A stretch of 64,000 nt of DNA from Pseudoalteromonas ostreae. Its GTDB lineage: Bacteria > Pseudomonadota > Gammaproteobacteria > Enterobacterales > Alteromonadaceae. Of this stretch, positions 9,231 to 18,320 are shown piece by piece. The stretch's first letter is position 1. Each line of letters starts with the position of its first letter. The position numbers and the translations under genes are program-made. The notes beneath the pieces were generated by a model. It searched no databases and had not been told where the DNA came from. It was given only the letters and a program-made list of their open reading frames with translations. Location: the NCBI RefSeq assembly GCF_018069805.1, contig NZ_JAGPYN010000009.1, forward strand, positions 62,001 through 126,000. The letters are read 5' to 3'.

Positions 9231-10541
9231 TTATGCTTCCTCCGCTATCAATGTATGCTCAGCTGAACATAACTTGAAATCATTACAAACCGATACGATG
9301 ATTTTACAAATTCTTTCCATCGATTCTTCTAACAAGTGAGAAGGTATGTTTAGCGCCGGCATAAACTTAAGAACGTGATCTCGCTCGCCGCATGTTTCGA
9401 TGATTATTTTGTTTTCAAAACACTTTTTCGCTACCGCTACCGCTAGGATTTCATCATAAAACTCGAGTCCTTGAAAAAGCCCTCGCCCTCTAGACTCTTT
9501 AATGTACTCCTCACAGCTAACTAAAACTTTATCGAACGCATTGCGAATGATTGTTTCTTTATCACTCAACTCTTGCTCAAATGTTTTATCATGCCAAAAG
9601 AGCTCAAGCATTTTTGTAGACGCAATAAATGCCAAGTTGTTGCCTCGAAAAGTGCCGTTATCTTCACCTGGAGACCAAACATCAATATCTGGCTTAATTA
9701 ACAAAATAGCCATTGGAAAGCCAATTCCTCCAATAGATTTGGATAAGCAGACTAAATCTGGTTGAATATTTGCGTGTTCGAAGCTAAAAAACGTTCCTGT
9801 TCGACCTACACCGGCTTGAATATCATCGATAATGAGTTTTATGCCAAAGTCATTCGCTAGTTGTCTAATACCTTGTAACCATTCAATACTAGCAACATTC
9901 ACTCCACCTTCACCCTGAACGGTTTCTAAAATAATAGCCGCTGGTAAATCAACTCCGGAACTACTGTCCATAAATAACTTTCGATAAAAGGCAATAGAAT
10001 CATAATCTTTACCTAAATATCCATCGTACGGAAGTCTTGTGACCCCTCCCTGAGAAACAGCTTGGCGCTTACTTCGATTACCAGTGAGACTTAAAGACGT
10101 ACCTGACATGCCATGAAAACCATTTGTAAAACAAATAACATTGTGTCTTCCTGTCACTTTTCTGGCTAGTTTAACCGCCGATTCAACAACACTCGTACCT
10201 GTAGGGCTAGTAAACTGAATTTTATATGATAAGTTTCGAGGTGCCAGTATGTATTTGTTGAATGTAACAATGAAATCTCTTTTTGCTTCTGTATACAAAT
10301 CGAGACTCATTAAAACACCATTTCTTTGCATGTAATTAATAACTGTGTTTTTGATTTCGGTATGGTTATGCCCGTAATTTAGTGCCCCGGCCCCACTCAA
10401 CATGTCCAAATACTCAACGCCATCTGAGTCATAAATAAAACTTCCATGGGCTACATCGTAAGAAGCAGGAAAGCTTCTACAATATGTTCTTGCTTGCGAC
10501 TCATATGACTTAAATACATCTTCATTCTTCATAATTTTCAT
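9231..10541 (-). CDS. Diaminobutyrate--2-oxoglutarate aminotransferase (EctB-like, class III PLP)
   Basis: The 436-residue enzyme is a class III aminotransferase. It has the GAGALNYGHNH entry motif, the TSPTGTSVVESAVKLAR helix, IIDDIQAGVGRTG with Asp239 for the pyridine nitrogen, and the PLP lysine Lys268 in LSKSIGG. The pattern is that of EctB/Dat enzymes, which convert aspartate 4-semialdehyde and glutamate to L-2,4-diaminobutyrate. Ectoine genes ectA and ectC are absent nearby, so the Dab is probably made for the peptide synthetase. It is the first gene of the operon. Two ATGs (residues 1 and 4) compete: AAGGA is two bases from the first and eleven from the second, so translation may begin at residue 4. 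Confidence 0.9.
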   Translation of the reverse strand: MKIMKNEDVFKSYESQARTYCRSFPASYDVAHGSFIYDSDGVEYLDMLSGAGALNYGHNHTEIKNTVINYMQRNGVLMSLDLYTEAKRDFIVTFNKYILAPRNLSYKIQFTSPTGTSVVESAVKLARKVTGRHNVICFTNGFHGMSGTSLSLTGNRSKRQAVSQGGVTRLPYDGYLGKDYDSIAFYRKLFMDSSSGVDLPAAIILETVQGEGGVNVASIEWLQGIRQLANDFGIKLIIDDIQAGVGRTGTFFSFEHANIQPDLVCLSKSIGGIGFPMAILLIKPDIDVWSPGEDNGTFRGNNLAFIASTKMLELFWHDKTFEQELSDKETIIRNAFDKVLVSCEEYIKESRGRGLFQGLEFYDEILAVAVAKKCFENKIIIETCGERDHVLKFMPALNIPSHLLEESMERICKIIVSVCNDFKLCSAEHTLIAEEA

Positions 10542-11651
10542 AATCCTTATTTACTATTAATAGATTGATAACTCTAAAAGACATGCTGGCCAACCTTACT
10601 TGTCAAAACCAACTAAAAATCACACCAACTCATAATGCCGATAAAAGGTACACAAAACAACCACACTTGTAAACAAAAAAAACAATACGCTTTAAACTCA
10701 TGCACATAAGTAACAATAAATAAAAAATAAGTGCGCATTTTGCAACAATTAAATTAATTGTAATAATCTAAAAACAACCCCAAATCTAAGTAAGATTAAG
10801 AAAAAGACTACACAAGATTTGTGTAACTTATATTAATGTACAGAAAGTTTTATCCACCCAGATACATCTCTTAAATGAACAAATATCAGCATGAAAATAA
10901 GGAACAATTGAATCCTTAAAAAGCTCTTTACACTATGACAAGATAAATGACGGGAGGTGAACCATAGAGTGTCTATTTCTAATCAAAAGTAATGCACTTA
11001 AATGGTCGAAATTATAATAACCCCGAACATAAAAAGTGCGCCTAGCATACTTTCATAAGATGTAGACAAATATCTCATGACGAAAAAACCGCTTATTTTG
11101 GTGCTTGAATAACAATCTATAAACGCTTAAATTTATAGCAAAATAAGAGTGACGTAGCGCAATAAGTCCTTTTACTATTGAATTAGAGAAGTACCCCACC
11201 AAGCATGTTTAAAATAAAAAATGACAGTTATACTGAATCTTTATTGGCACATACTAGATATAATTGCTTTTATAACAGGAAATAAACCACAGAAATGTGT
11301 GTTTCCAAGAAACCTTATTATTGACATTAACAAATCAATCAACTAACGACATGTAACGTACACTACTTAACCAGCAGCGAATTATTCGGCTAATATTGTT
11401 AAAACCGTTACTTTCCCTTCAGAATCGGCAAATAAAAAACGAATATTATTAGCCCTTAATGTAAAATAATCGCTATTCTCATATTTTTGGGTAGTAAATG
11501 GTTACTAAATCACCATATGTTGAAAACTACCCACTTATTGTGCAATCGCTAAGTGGTTAATAGTAGAACGACCCGACTACTCATTTACTACTTGGAAAAT
11601 ACTTTTAGTTACTCTAGTATCTATTTGTCTAGGCTAACTATTTGCATTTAA
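10542..11651. other. 1.1 kb AT-rich intergenic region between divergent operons
   Basis: No convincing protein gene is visible here; the longest frames are a few tens of codons without family resemblance. It must contain the promoter of the peptide operon (leftward) and that of the MFS-kinase-regulator operon (rightward). I could not identify clear -35/-10 pairs or a Fur box. A nested inverted repeat lies near 11091-11149. The length is unusual for this otherwise compact window and leaves room for a small RNA or for remnants of a lost gene. Confidence 0.6.
11091..11149. repeat. Nested inverted repeat in the intergenic region
   Basis: An outer pair CTTATTTTG...CAAAATAAG encloses an inner pair CTATAAA...TTTATAG; on the right the two arms are directly adjacent, on the left they are separated by about 16 bases. 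It could be an operator or part of an RNA structure, but AT-rich sequence produces such repeats by chance. Confidence 0.35.
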
Positions 11652-12986
11652 ATGAAATCATTTCCTTCGTTGTATTTTGCTAATCTATTTTTAATTATTG
11701 GCACAGGTTTACTCACCACCTATTTAGCCCTCTATTTAGGGAAAAATGGCATCTCAACCTTTTGGATCGGATTAATGACCTCATGTTATTACATGGGGTT
11801 GTTGCTTGGCTCAAAGCTTGGTTATCACCTAATTAAATCGGTCGGCCATATTAGAACTTTTGCGGCGAGTACCGCCGCAGTTTTAGCGTGCGTTGCAGCA
11901 CATGGTGTTAGTGATAATATTTTTTTATGGTTAGGCCTGCGGCTATTTGTAGGCCTTGGCATGATGTGCAATTACATGGTACTCGAAAGCTGGCTCAACG
12001 AACAAGCGGCTCCTGAATCTCGTGGTAGAGTGTTTTCGTTTTATATGATCACCTCTTATCTGGGTATGATTTTAGGTCAATTTGCATTAGCTGAATTCCC
12101 TGAGCTTGGCTATGCTCCTCTATTTTTAGTGTGCATGGCGCTGGCAATTGGCATTATTCCTATTTCAATCACTCGTAGAATTCACCCCAAGCCATTAAAA
12201 CCAATTCAAGTAAGTCTATTTGACTACTTTAAAAAAGCACCGCAATCACTTACAGCCGTTCACTTTGCAGGCATTATCAATGGCAGCTTTTACGGCCTTG
12301 CGCCAACATTTGCCAAGTCATCTGGATTTAGTTCATCAGAAATTGCCATTTTTATGTCTGCCACTATTTTTGCAGGTCTGCTCGCGCAATGGCCGATGGG
12401 CGTCTTGTCGGATAAAATACGTCGTAGTGTGTTAATACGCACCAATGCAGTTGCGATTGGCGTAGTTAGTCTTGCTTTATTTTTACTACCTATTTCACAA
12501 ACGCTCGCCTTCGCACTCACTTTTATGTTTGGTTTGTTTGCATTTACTTTATATCCATTATCCTCAGCATTAGCTAATTCACGCGTTGAAGATGAAGAGC
12601 GTGTTGGCGTATCGTCTGCGCTATTAGTTGCTTTTGGAGCTGGTGCAGCTCTTGGTTCAACTGCCAATGCACAAGTTATGACCTATTTTGGTCACCAAGC
12701 CCTTTATGCCTCCATCGCATTATTAACGTTAATAATGTATTTATTACTCACTTATATTAATTCGAAACAAAAAGTAGAACAACCAGAGCCTAGCGATTAC
12801 GTTGTAGGCACATCAGATGTTACCAACTCGCCACTAGCTGCAACCATGGATCCACGGATTGAAGAAACCACCGCCCATGACCAAATGCTAGTGGTCGATG
12901 AAATTGATGATGAATATGAAGAAAACATTGCAGCCTTTGAGACGGAAGATGCGCAGGGAGATCTGTTTAAAGACCACTATGTATAA
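11652..12986 (+). CDS. MFS transporter (YcaD-like)
   Basis: The 444-residue protein has about twelve hydrophobic segments over residues 1-380 and the N-terminal layout of YcaD-type major facilitator proteins, with an N-terminal ...GTGLLTTYLALYLGKNG segment and a loop 2-3 with GYHLIKSVGHIR. The last 60 residues form an acidic, non-membrane tail, unusual for the family. The substrate is unknown. Its stop codon overlaps the start of the histidine kinase by eight bases, so transporter, kinase and regulator form one operon and the transporter may be controlled by, or act in, the signalling pathway. No strong ribosome binding site precedes the ATG. Confidence 0.85.
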   Translation: MKSFPSLYFANLFLIIGTGLLTTYLALYLGKNGISTFWIGLMTSCYYMGLLLGSKLGYHLIKSVGHIRTFAASTAAVLACVAAHGVSDNIFLWLGLRLFVGLGMMCNYMVLESWLNEQAAPESRGRVFSFYMITSYLGMILGQFALAEFPELGYAPLFLVCMALAIGIIPISITRRIHPKPLKPIQVSLFDYFKKAPQSLTAVHFAGIINGSFYGLAPTFAKSSGFSSSEIAIFMSATIFAGLLAQWPMGVLSDKIRRSVLIRTNAVAIGVVSLALFLLPISQTLAFALTFMFGLFAFTLYPLSSALANSRVEDEERVGVSSALLVAFGAGAALGSTANAQVMTYFGHQALYASIALLTLIMYLLLTYINSKQKVEQPEPSDYVVGTSDVTNSPLAATMDPRIEETTAHDQMLVVDEIDDEYEENIAAFETEDAQGDLFKDHYV

Positions 12987-14535
12987 GCGCAAACTTTTTT
13001 ATTTTGGCCTGACAACTGCCTTTATTTTATTTTTGGCGCTACTGAGCACCGCAATCTCGGCTCATTTAACGCGTGAAAATTTGCAGCAAAGTAATATTGC
13101 TCAGTCATTATTGGTCGAACATGAAAAGCTCTCGAGTATTTCTTACCGGTTATTTAAGCAATTAACCGATGAAATTATCTTTGGCCAAAATGCTAACCAA
13201 GCCTATGTTCGTAAAAAGCAAAACCTGATCCAACAATCAATCAGTCAAATTAAAAAACTAGAGATCGAACAGCGCAACGCGCTCGGCTTATCTTTTACCA
13301 AAGGTAGTATTGAAGACACAGATGAACTGGTACGACTCATTGATGAAATCACCGTTGAATTTAGAGCCGTAGTTAGTAGCGGTAATACAGCCCCTTTAAA
13401 TCAGCAAGCACAACTAAAGCGCCTACTGGAAGTTACCATAGACGACCAATTTAGAGAGGCAATCAACTCAGCGGTAGCACGGCAAACCCGAGTGGTGGCG
13501 GCGATCAATGCAAAAATTGAGATGCTTAACAGCACTATCTTATGGTTTGCGATTGGCCTAGGTGCGCTCTCTATTCCATTAATATTGTACGGTTGTTATT
13601 GGTTGTTTAACCAGCTCTATCAACCACTAATACTAATTGCTAACGCAACCAACTCAATTGCGTTAGGGCATTACCAAAAGCCAATTTCGGTCACCCTCGA
13701 TGATGAGTTTGAAGAGCTCGCCACCTCAATAAATCAACTTGCGCTGCGCCTGCAAGAGCACGAAAAAAACGCAATACAATCAAGAAAACAATTAGAACTT
13801 GAAGTTCAGCAACGTACCAGCGAGCTCACTGAAGCCAACCTGTTGCTCACTAAAATTGATTCAAGACGTCGCCAGTTTATCGCCGATATATCACATGAGT
13901 TGCGCACACCTTTAACAATTATTCGCGGGGAGGCACAAGTAACACTGCGCATGCAATCTGTGTCGGTTGATGACTTTAACCAAACGTTACAGTCGATACT
14001 CGGGCAGGCACTCAGTTTAAGCCGCTTAGTAGATGATTTATTACTGTTAACGCGGGCTGAAATGAACCAAATAAACCTTGAGATTACACCAACTATGATA
14101 ATACCGTTGATCGCATCTGAGGTTATGAAATGGCAAAAACTCAATTTAGCTCGTGCAATCACATTTGAAGCCGGTACAAACTTAAACGAACTACTTGTGA
14201 CTATTGATACACAACGGATACAACAAGTACTGGCGATTTTATGCGATAACGCAATTAAGTATTCAAAATCAGATCAACCAATCGAAATCACTCTACATAA
14301 AGCCAATTCAATGATCACCATTGCAATTAAAGATTATGGCGAAGGGATCTCAGCGGCTGAAGTTGACAATATTTTTGAACGTTTTGTGCGTTTTAGTAAA
14401 CATAGTGAAGGATTAGGGCTTGGATTACCAATAGCAAAAGCCATTATCGAAGCCCATGACGGTAGTATTAGCGTTACCTCAACTCAAGGGCAAGGATCGA
14501 TATTTTCAATCTCTTTACCGCTAGGAAACAAATGA
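12979..14535 (+). CDS. Sensor histidine kinase (HAMP-HisKA-HATPase)
   Basis: I place the start at the ATG at 12979, which overlaps the upstream stop; an earlier in-frame ATG at 12898 would add 27 charged residues read from inside the MFS gene and push back the transmembrane segment. The 518-residue protein has a first membrane helix at about 6-25, a periplasmic region of about 165 residues, a second helix near 195-215, a HAMP and coiled segment, the H-box FIADISHELRTPLT with His306, and an ATPase domain with N box CDNAIKYS and G boxes DYGEGIS and GLGLGLPIAK. It probably phosphorylates the regulator encoded immediately after it (4-base overlap). The signal is unknown. Confidence 0.92.
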   Translation: MYKRKLFYFGLTTAFILFLALLSTAISAHLTRENLQQSNIAQSLLVEHEKLSSISYRLFKQLTDEIIFGQNANQAYVRKKQNLIQQSISQIKKLEIEQRNALGLSFTKGSIEDTDELVRLIDEITVEFRAVVSSGNTAPLNQQAQLKRLLEVTIDDQFREAINSAVARQTRVVAAINAKIEMLNSTILWFAIGLGALSIPLILYGCYWLFNQLYQPLILIANATNSIALGHYQKPISVTLDDEFEELATSINQLALRLQEHEKNAIQSRKQLELEVQQRTSELTEANLLLTKIDSRRRQFIADISHELRTPLTIIRGEAQVTLRMQSVSVDDFNQTLQSILGQALSLSRLVDDLLLLTRAEMNQINLEITPTMIIPLIASEVMKWQKLNLARAITFEAGTNLNELLVTIDTQRIQQVLAILCDNAIKYSKSDQPIEITLHKANSMITIAIKDYGEGISAAEVDNIFERFVRFSKHSEGLGLGLPIAKAIIEAHDGSISVTSTQGQGSIFSISLPLGNK

Positions 14536-15212
14536 TGAATATTCTTCTCGCAGATGACGAATTACCACTATTACACTTTCTATCACGAGGATTACGCAGT
14601 GAAGGCTATGAATGTATAAGCATCAATGAATTACATGAAGTCCTGCCGTTTATTAAAAAAAACTCACCGCACATAGTGATACTCGATAGATTATTTGGTT
14701 CACAAGATAGTTTATCAATATTGGAAGCGGTCAAAGCCCTCCCCACCCCTCCTATGGTGCTAATGCTAACGGCATTAGATGAAGTGCCCGAGCGGGTTAA
14801 AGGGCTTGAAATGGGAGCGGATGATTATCTATGCAAGCCTTTTGATTTTGATGAACTATTAGCCCGTGTATTAGCGTTAAAACGCCGTATGACAGCACCG
14901 CAACAGCAACACCAAACAACGCTTAATATTGGCTCATTGGCATTGCTCATTCAGCAACGTATTGCATTACTTAATAGCGAAGAATTAGCACTGACAAAAA
15001 TTGAATTTGAGTTACTACTATATTTTGCAGAAAACCAAGACAAGGTGCTGTCTCGTGAGCGGATACTTAGTCGTGTATGGCAAACTTACAGCGAACCCAA
15101 TACTAATATTATTGACGTGTATGTCAGCCGACTCAGAAAAAAAATAGAAACTGAACCCACATTAGCCATTCAAACCTTGCGCGGAAATGGTTATAGGATG
15201 AGTCTAAAATAG
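14532..15212 (+). CDS. OmpR/PhoB-family response regulator
   Basis: The 226-residue protein has a receiver domain (residues 3-120) with acidic pocket Asp8-Asp9, phosphoacceptor Asp52 in VILDRLFG and the conserved Lys in DYLCKPFDFDELLAR. A winged-helix DNA-binding domain follows (about 130-226), ending RLRKKIETEP...LRGNGYRM. The start overlaps the kinase stop as ATGA. It is the cognate regulator of that kinase; the targets cannot be determined, but the co-operonic transporter is a natural candidate. A hairpin follows directly and would end the operon. Confidence 0.93.
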   Translation: MMNILLADDELPLLHFLSRGLRSEGYECISINELHEVLPFIKKNSPHIVILDRLFGSQDSLSILEAVKALPTPPMVLMLTALDEVPERVKGLEMGADDYLCKPFDFDELLARVLALKRRMTAPQQQHQTTLNIGSLALLIQQRIALLNSEELALTKIEFELLLYFAENQDKVLSRERILSRVWQTYSEPNTNIIDVYVSRLRKKIETEPTLAIQTLRGNGYRMSLK

Positions 15213-15233
15213 TGCGAGTTGACTACTCGCACT
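15211..15233. terminator. Hairpin between convergent genes
   Basis: A 9-bp perfect stem (AGTGCGAGT / ACTCGCACT) with a 5-base loop overlaps the stop codon of the response regulator. The following T-run is weak, so it is only a probable terminator. Confidence 0.55.
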
Positions 15234-15250
15234 TTGAATACAGAATTAAA

Positions 15251-16129
15251 TCACTGAGAAGTAGGTGATAACAACTTAGGGTTTAGCACTAAATTACGCA
15301 CCCCATGAGCATGATCTTCGTTAAATACATTCTCATTGCACCAATTACCAACACTATTAATATCGACTACGGCAACTTGTGGTCTAACACTCCAACTAAC
15401 TTGTAATGGCGATGCTTTTTCATTGTACGCAGGGCCCGTTGTTGAACCTAAATACTCCACAGGGATACCGGTATTAGTAGGAATATTAGGTGCTTGATAA
15501 TAACCATTAACTTGCTCAACATTTGCAAGTTGTGCAAAATTAATAGCATGTTTATCATTGGCCAACACGATTATTTGCCCTTCAACCCTAAGAGCTGGAT
15601 TCATAGTATTATCGGCTAAACAAGCCCCCAAAGTTGGCCCAGGGTTCACTTTTGCTGACGAATATACAAAGTGCACAGCTAAGGTATCACCTACTTTTAA
15701 TGAGCCAGTTTTTGTAGCACAAACATTACCCTCTACAGGCTTTAATTGTGCAGCTGATAACTTGCCATCGTAGACATAACCAGTATTATGCCCTTTACCA
15801 TCTCCATTGCCCGCATAAGTGGTAAACTCCCCGCCTTTATGCTCCGCATTTTTATGAAAATGAATATTGCATAAATTAAGCTCGCTACGGTTTGGCGCCA
15901 TCCCAAAGCGACGTAAGTTAGTACCATAATTTTGGTCTATATCTCGAGGTGATTGCGGCCCAAAACCTTTACCCTGAGTATTTTTATCAAGTGCTTCACG
16001 TTGCTCGGCCACAATACTGTCACTAACATTCTTTGCGCTCACAATCGTACTAGTTACTGCTGATGTAAACAAACCAATGACACATGCACATTTTACAAAA
16101 GCTGCTGTTTTAATCATTTTCACTTTCAT
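15251..16129 (-). CDS. Secreted delta-class carbonic anhydrase-like protein
   Basis: The 292-residue protein starts with a signal peptide (basic start, hydrophobic stretch to about residue 32, cleavage near VSA-KN). The central NLCNIHFHKNAEHKGGEF segment with its His-x-His and downstream His resembles the metal-binding centre of delta-class carbonic anhydrases; conserved Cys residues suggest a disulphide in the periplasm. If the assignment holds, it hydrates CO2 outside the cytoplasm. It is transcribed alone and converges with the two-component operon. Family assignment is from memory of the motif only; a structural search would decide it. Confidence 0.6.
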   Translation of the reverse strand: MKVKMIKTAAFVKCACVIGLFTSAVTSTIVSAKNVSDSIVAEQREALDKNTQGKGFGPQSPRDIDQNYGTNLRRFGMAPNRSELNLCNIHFHKNAEHKGGEFTTYAGNGDGKGHNTGYVYDGKLSAAQLKPVEGNVCATKTGSLKVGDTLAVHFVYSSAKVNPGPTLGACLADNTMNPALRVEGQIIVLANDKHAINFAQLANVEQVNGYYQAPNIPTNTGIPVEYLGSTTGPAYNEKASPLQVSWSVRPQVAVVDINSVGNWCNENVFNEDHAHGVRNLVLNPKLLSPTSQ

Positions 16130-16279
16130 TTATGCCCTTTATAAAGTTAATAAAACCATTGTATTGAAAGTATCTAAAAAAGACTTATCAGGAACATTAA
16201 AATTAGATTAAAAACACAAAATAGTATTATAAAAAAATTACTTGCAATCTATACAAGTTATAGCGCGCATAGAAATGCG

Positions 16280-16528
16280 TTAATGAAGCTTTTTAGGGCC
16301 TTGACGAACCATGTCTTTACCATTTTCAAATACGTCTTGCGTGACCCAACGACCAAGCAATAATTTATGCTCATCATCAAGCACTGCGATAAATGGACGA
16401 CCATTACTATTATTGGTTGCTAACGCTAAACCTGAAACATTTTTTAAACCCAATCCACCACCTTCAACTAGGAGTAAAAATGCCTCTAGCTCTTCAAGTG
16501 TATCAATTACATCATTATCGTTAATCAT
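16280..16528 (-). CDS. Small hypothetical protein, possibly truncated
   Basis: The 82-residue frame encodes an acidic N-terminal part (DTLEELEAFLLLVEGGG) and a basic tail. The frame stays open for about 45 codons upstream without ATG, GTG or TTG, and that stretch would encode a membrane-helix-like segment (RLLLITFILAFITGILRLS), so the annotated protein may be the remains of a longer one. No strong ribosome binding site precedes the ATG. I recognise no family. It lies beside an evident gene remnant. Confidence 0.35.
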   Translation of the reverse strand: MINDNDVIDTLEELEAFLLLVEGGGLGLKNVSGLALATNNSNGRPFIAVLDDEHKLLLGRWVTQDVFENGKDMVRQGPKKLH

Positions 16529-16647
16529 GCTAATTACTCTGTTACTATTTGATAAACGAAGAATACCAGTTATAAAAGCTAGGATAAATGTTATTAATAA
16601 TAATCGGGTCCCTGGATTTTTCTTAATAAATAAGAAAACACGACCAC

Positions 16648-16968
16648 TTAGAGTATCGTGTTTAGTTCATTATAACGCTTGATAGTTTTTACCTTATCGC
16701 CTACAGATACTAACGCACCGTTATAAGTCAGATGAATATAGCGAGCGATTGTGCCATCGACATGCCGAATAAAGACATGATTCTCATGTAAATCTTTACC
16801 ATTTCCATCATGAAAGTGCTCCTTAACAGCAGCAACACCGTGAATCGATTTGCGATAGTATCCAGTTGAAACAACAACTTGATGTTTTGTATCAGCTCTA
16901 TCAAGGTAACATATAAGGTGAGTCAACTTGTGTAGAGTAAAGACGACAATCAATGTCGGGTTGAACAA
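16648..16968 (-). pseudogene. Remnant of an M23-family metallopeptidase (LytM-like)
   Basis: The frame contains the middle of an M23 peptidase domain: AVKEHFHDGNG, then HVFIRHVDGTIARYIHL and ALVSVGDKVK, which parallel the family strings around the first zinc ligands and the H-x-DGTxARYxHL strand. The signal region and N-terminal part are replaced by unrelated residues, and the frame stops just after GDKVK, so the G-x-S-TGPHLHF region with the last zinc ligand is missing. It cannot be an active peptidase. Together with the neighbouring short frame this looks like a decaying locus. Confidence 0.6.
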
Positions 16969-17103
16969 ACACTAGTAAAGGCGAACTAAATAATGCGCTT
17001 AAAATCAATATGTTTAACCGAACACTTAACTATTTTATTTGCACAAACGAGGCATTCATATGATAGTAGGCCTTATAAATAGCAGTAATCGCATAGGACA
17101 AAT

Positions 17104-18252
17104 ATGATCAAACTACTTTTAACCTCAAGTATAATTCTATCCTCCTTTTCCGTCTTTGGTGCCAACCTAACAGTTGAAGAACAACGTATTGAAAAAGCAA
17201 ACAGCGCGATGCCGCAAGTTTTAACTGCATTTTCAGAGCAAATAAAACTATTTAAGAACAATTGGAAAAGTTTAAAAAGCTATAAGCAGGCAACCGACTT
17301 AGTTCATGATCATTCAAGCCGGCTATGGCTCGACGCAAAACAACGCATTATAGCTAGTAAGAGTTATGATGATCGCGAGCTTTACTGGGCTCGTCTACTT
17401 TTAAGCAAAATAATCCGTACCACAAAACCTGAATTTGTACTAACAGCTGCCGAGCAAAGTACATTATTAACAATGTTAGAAATTGGCAGTCGCGGCCGCA
17501 CAGACCTTGCCTACTCTAAAAACACCACAAAAAAGATTTTATTAACAGGTTTTGATCCATTCTTATTGGATAGAAACATCAATCAAAGTAATCCATCCGG
17601 TGTTGCCGCATTATTACTCGACGGCCAAGTAATTACTTATCAAGGTATCAGTGCCGAAATAAATACTGTTATGGTGCCTGTTCGCTATAAAGACTTTGAT
17701 CAAGGTATTATTGAAGAACTACTCGCCCCTTATTACGCACTGAATAACGTAGACATGGTAGTTACCGTTAGCATGGGTAGTAAACACTTTGACCTAGAAC
17801 GCTTTCCAGGTAAACGGCGCAGCGTAACCGCCCCCGACAATGCAAATATAGTTTACGGCGGTACAGCAAAAGCACCACTTATTCCAAGTTTAAACGACCG
17901 TCCATTACCAGGGAACGAATTTGTAGAGTTCAGCCTACCCGTCACGCAAATGCAGCAAGCCAAAGGGGCATTTCCAATAAATGACAATCACAACGTTATT
18001 ACACTCGAAAAAGCCTTTGCGCCTAAAATGTTAGCGGTACTAAAAGATGCGATTGCAGTAAAAGGCGGCGGTGGCGGTTACCTGTCTAACGAAATTTCGT
18101 ACCGCAGTATTCGCCTGCGTGATCAACTCAATTCAGATATTCCAACTGGGCATATTCATACTCCGCGTGTAGCGCAGTTTGAACCAGAAACAGAAGCTAA
18201 AATAGTTAAGCAAATTCAAGCAATGTTAGAACAAAGCCTTGTAGCTTTATAA
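17104..18252 (+). CDS. Exported peptidase C15 (pyroglutamyl peptidase I)-like protein with Cys-to-Ser change
   Basis: The 382-residue protein has a signal peptide (cleavage near FGA-NL), an alpha-helical N-terminal extension of about 125 residues, then a C15-like domain beginning KILLTGFDPFLLDRNINQSN, matching the family's LLTGFDPFGG...NPS. The catalytic His is kept (GHIHTPRV, His352) and a Glu aligns with the catalytic Glu (FDLERF). At the nucleophile the family's VCN reads LSN: Ser328 replaces Cys. It is therefore either inactive, a binding protein, or a serine variant. Classical enzymes are cytoplasmic and about 215 residues, so export and the extension are also atypical. It stands alone. 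Confidence 0.72.
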   Translation: MIKLLLTSSIILSSFSVFGANLTVEEQRIEKANSAMPQVLTAFSEQIKLFKNNWKSLKSYKQATDLVHDHSSRLWLDAKQRIIASKSYDDRELYWARLLLSKIIRTTKPEFVLTAAEQSTLLTMLEIGSRGRTDLAYSKNTTKKILLTGFDPFLLDRNINQSNPSGVAALLLDGQVITYQGISAEINTVMVPVRYKDFDQGIIEELLAPYYALNNVDMVVTVSMGSKHFDLERFPGKRRSVTAPDNANIVYGGTAKAPLIPSLNDRPLPGNEFVEFSLPVTQMQQAKGAFPINDNHNVITLEKAFAPKMLAVLKDAIAVKGGGGGYLSNEISYRSIRLRDQLNSDIPTGHIHTPRVAQFEPETEAKIVKQIQAMLEQSLVAL

Positions 18253-18320
18253 AACGATTTATAAAGTAAATTATTGCTAAAAATATGACTACAGGCTTAC
18301 TCCTCTAGTTAGTTTAAATG

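Noticed and set aside
6026..10541. Ectoine biosynthesis cluster (EctB-like aminotransferase plus aspartokinase)
   Set aside because: No ectA or ectC is present, and the genes are embedded in an NRPS operon with hydroxylases and an exporter.
1..10541. Siderophore cluster
   Set aside because: No TonB receptor, ferric reductase, catechol or hydroxamate genes and no Fur-like box are visible in the part shown. The exporter type alone does not prove iron chelation.
12898..12978. Upstream start for the histidine kinase
   Set aside because: It would translate the out-of-frame end of the MFS gene into a charged N-terminal extension; the ATG at 12979 gives a proper membrane-helix start and typical operon overlap.
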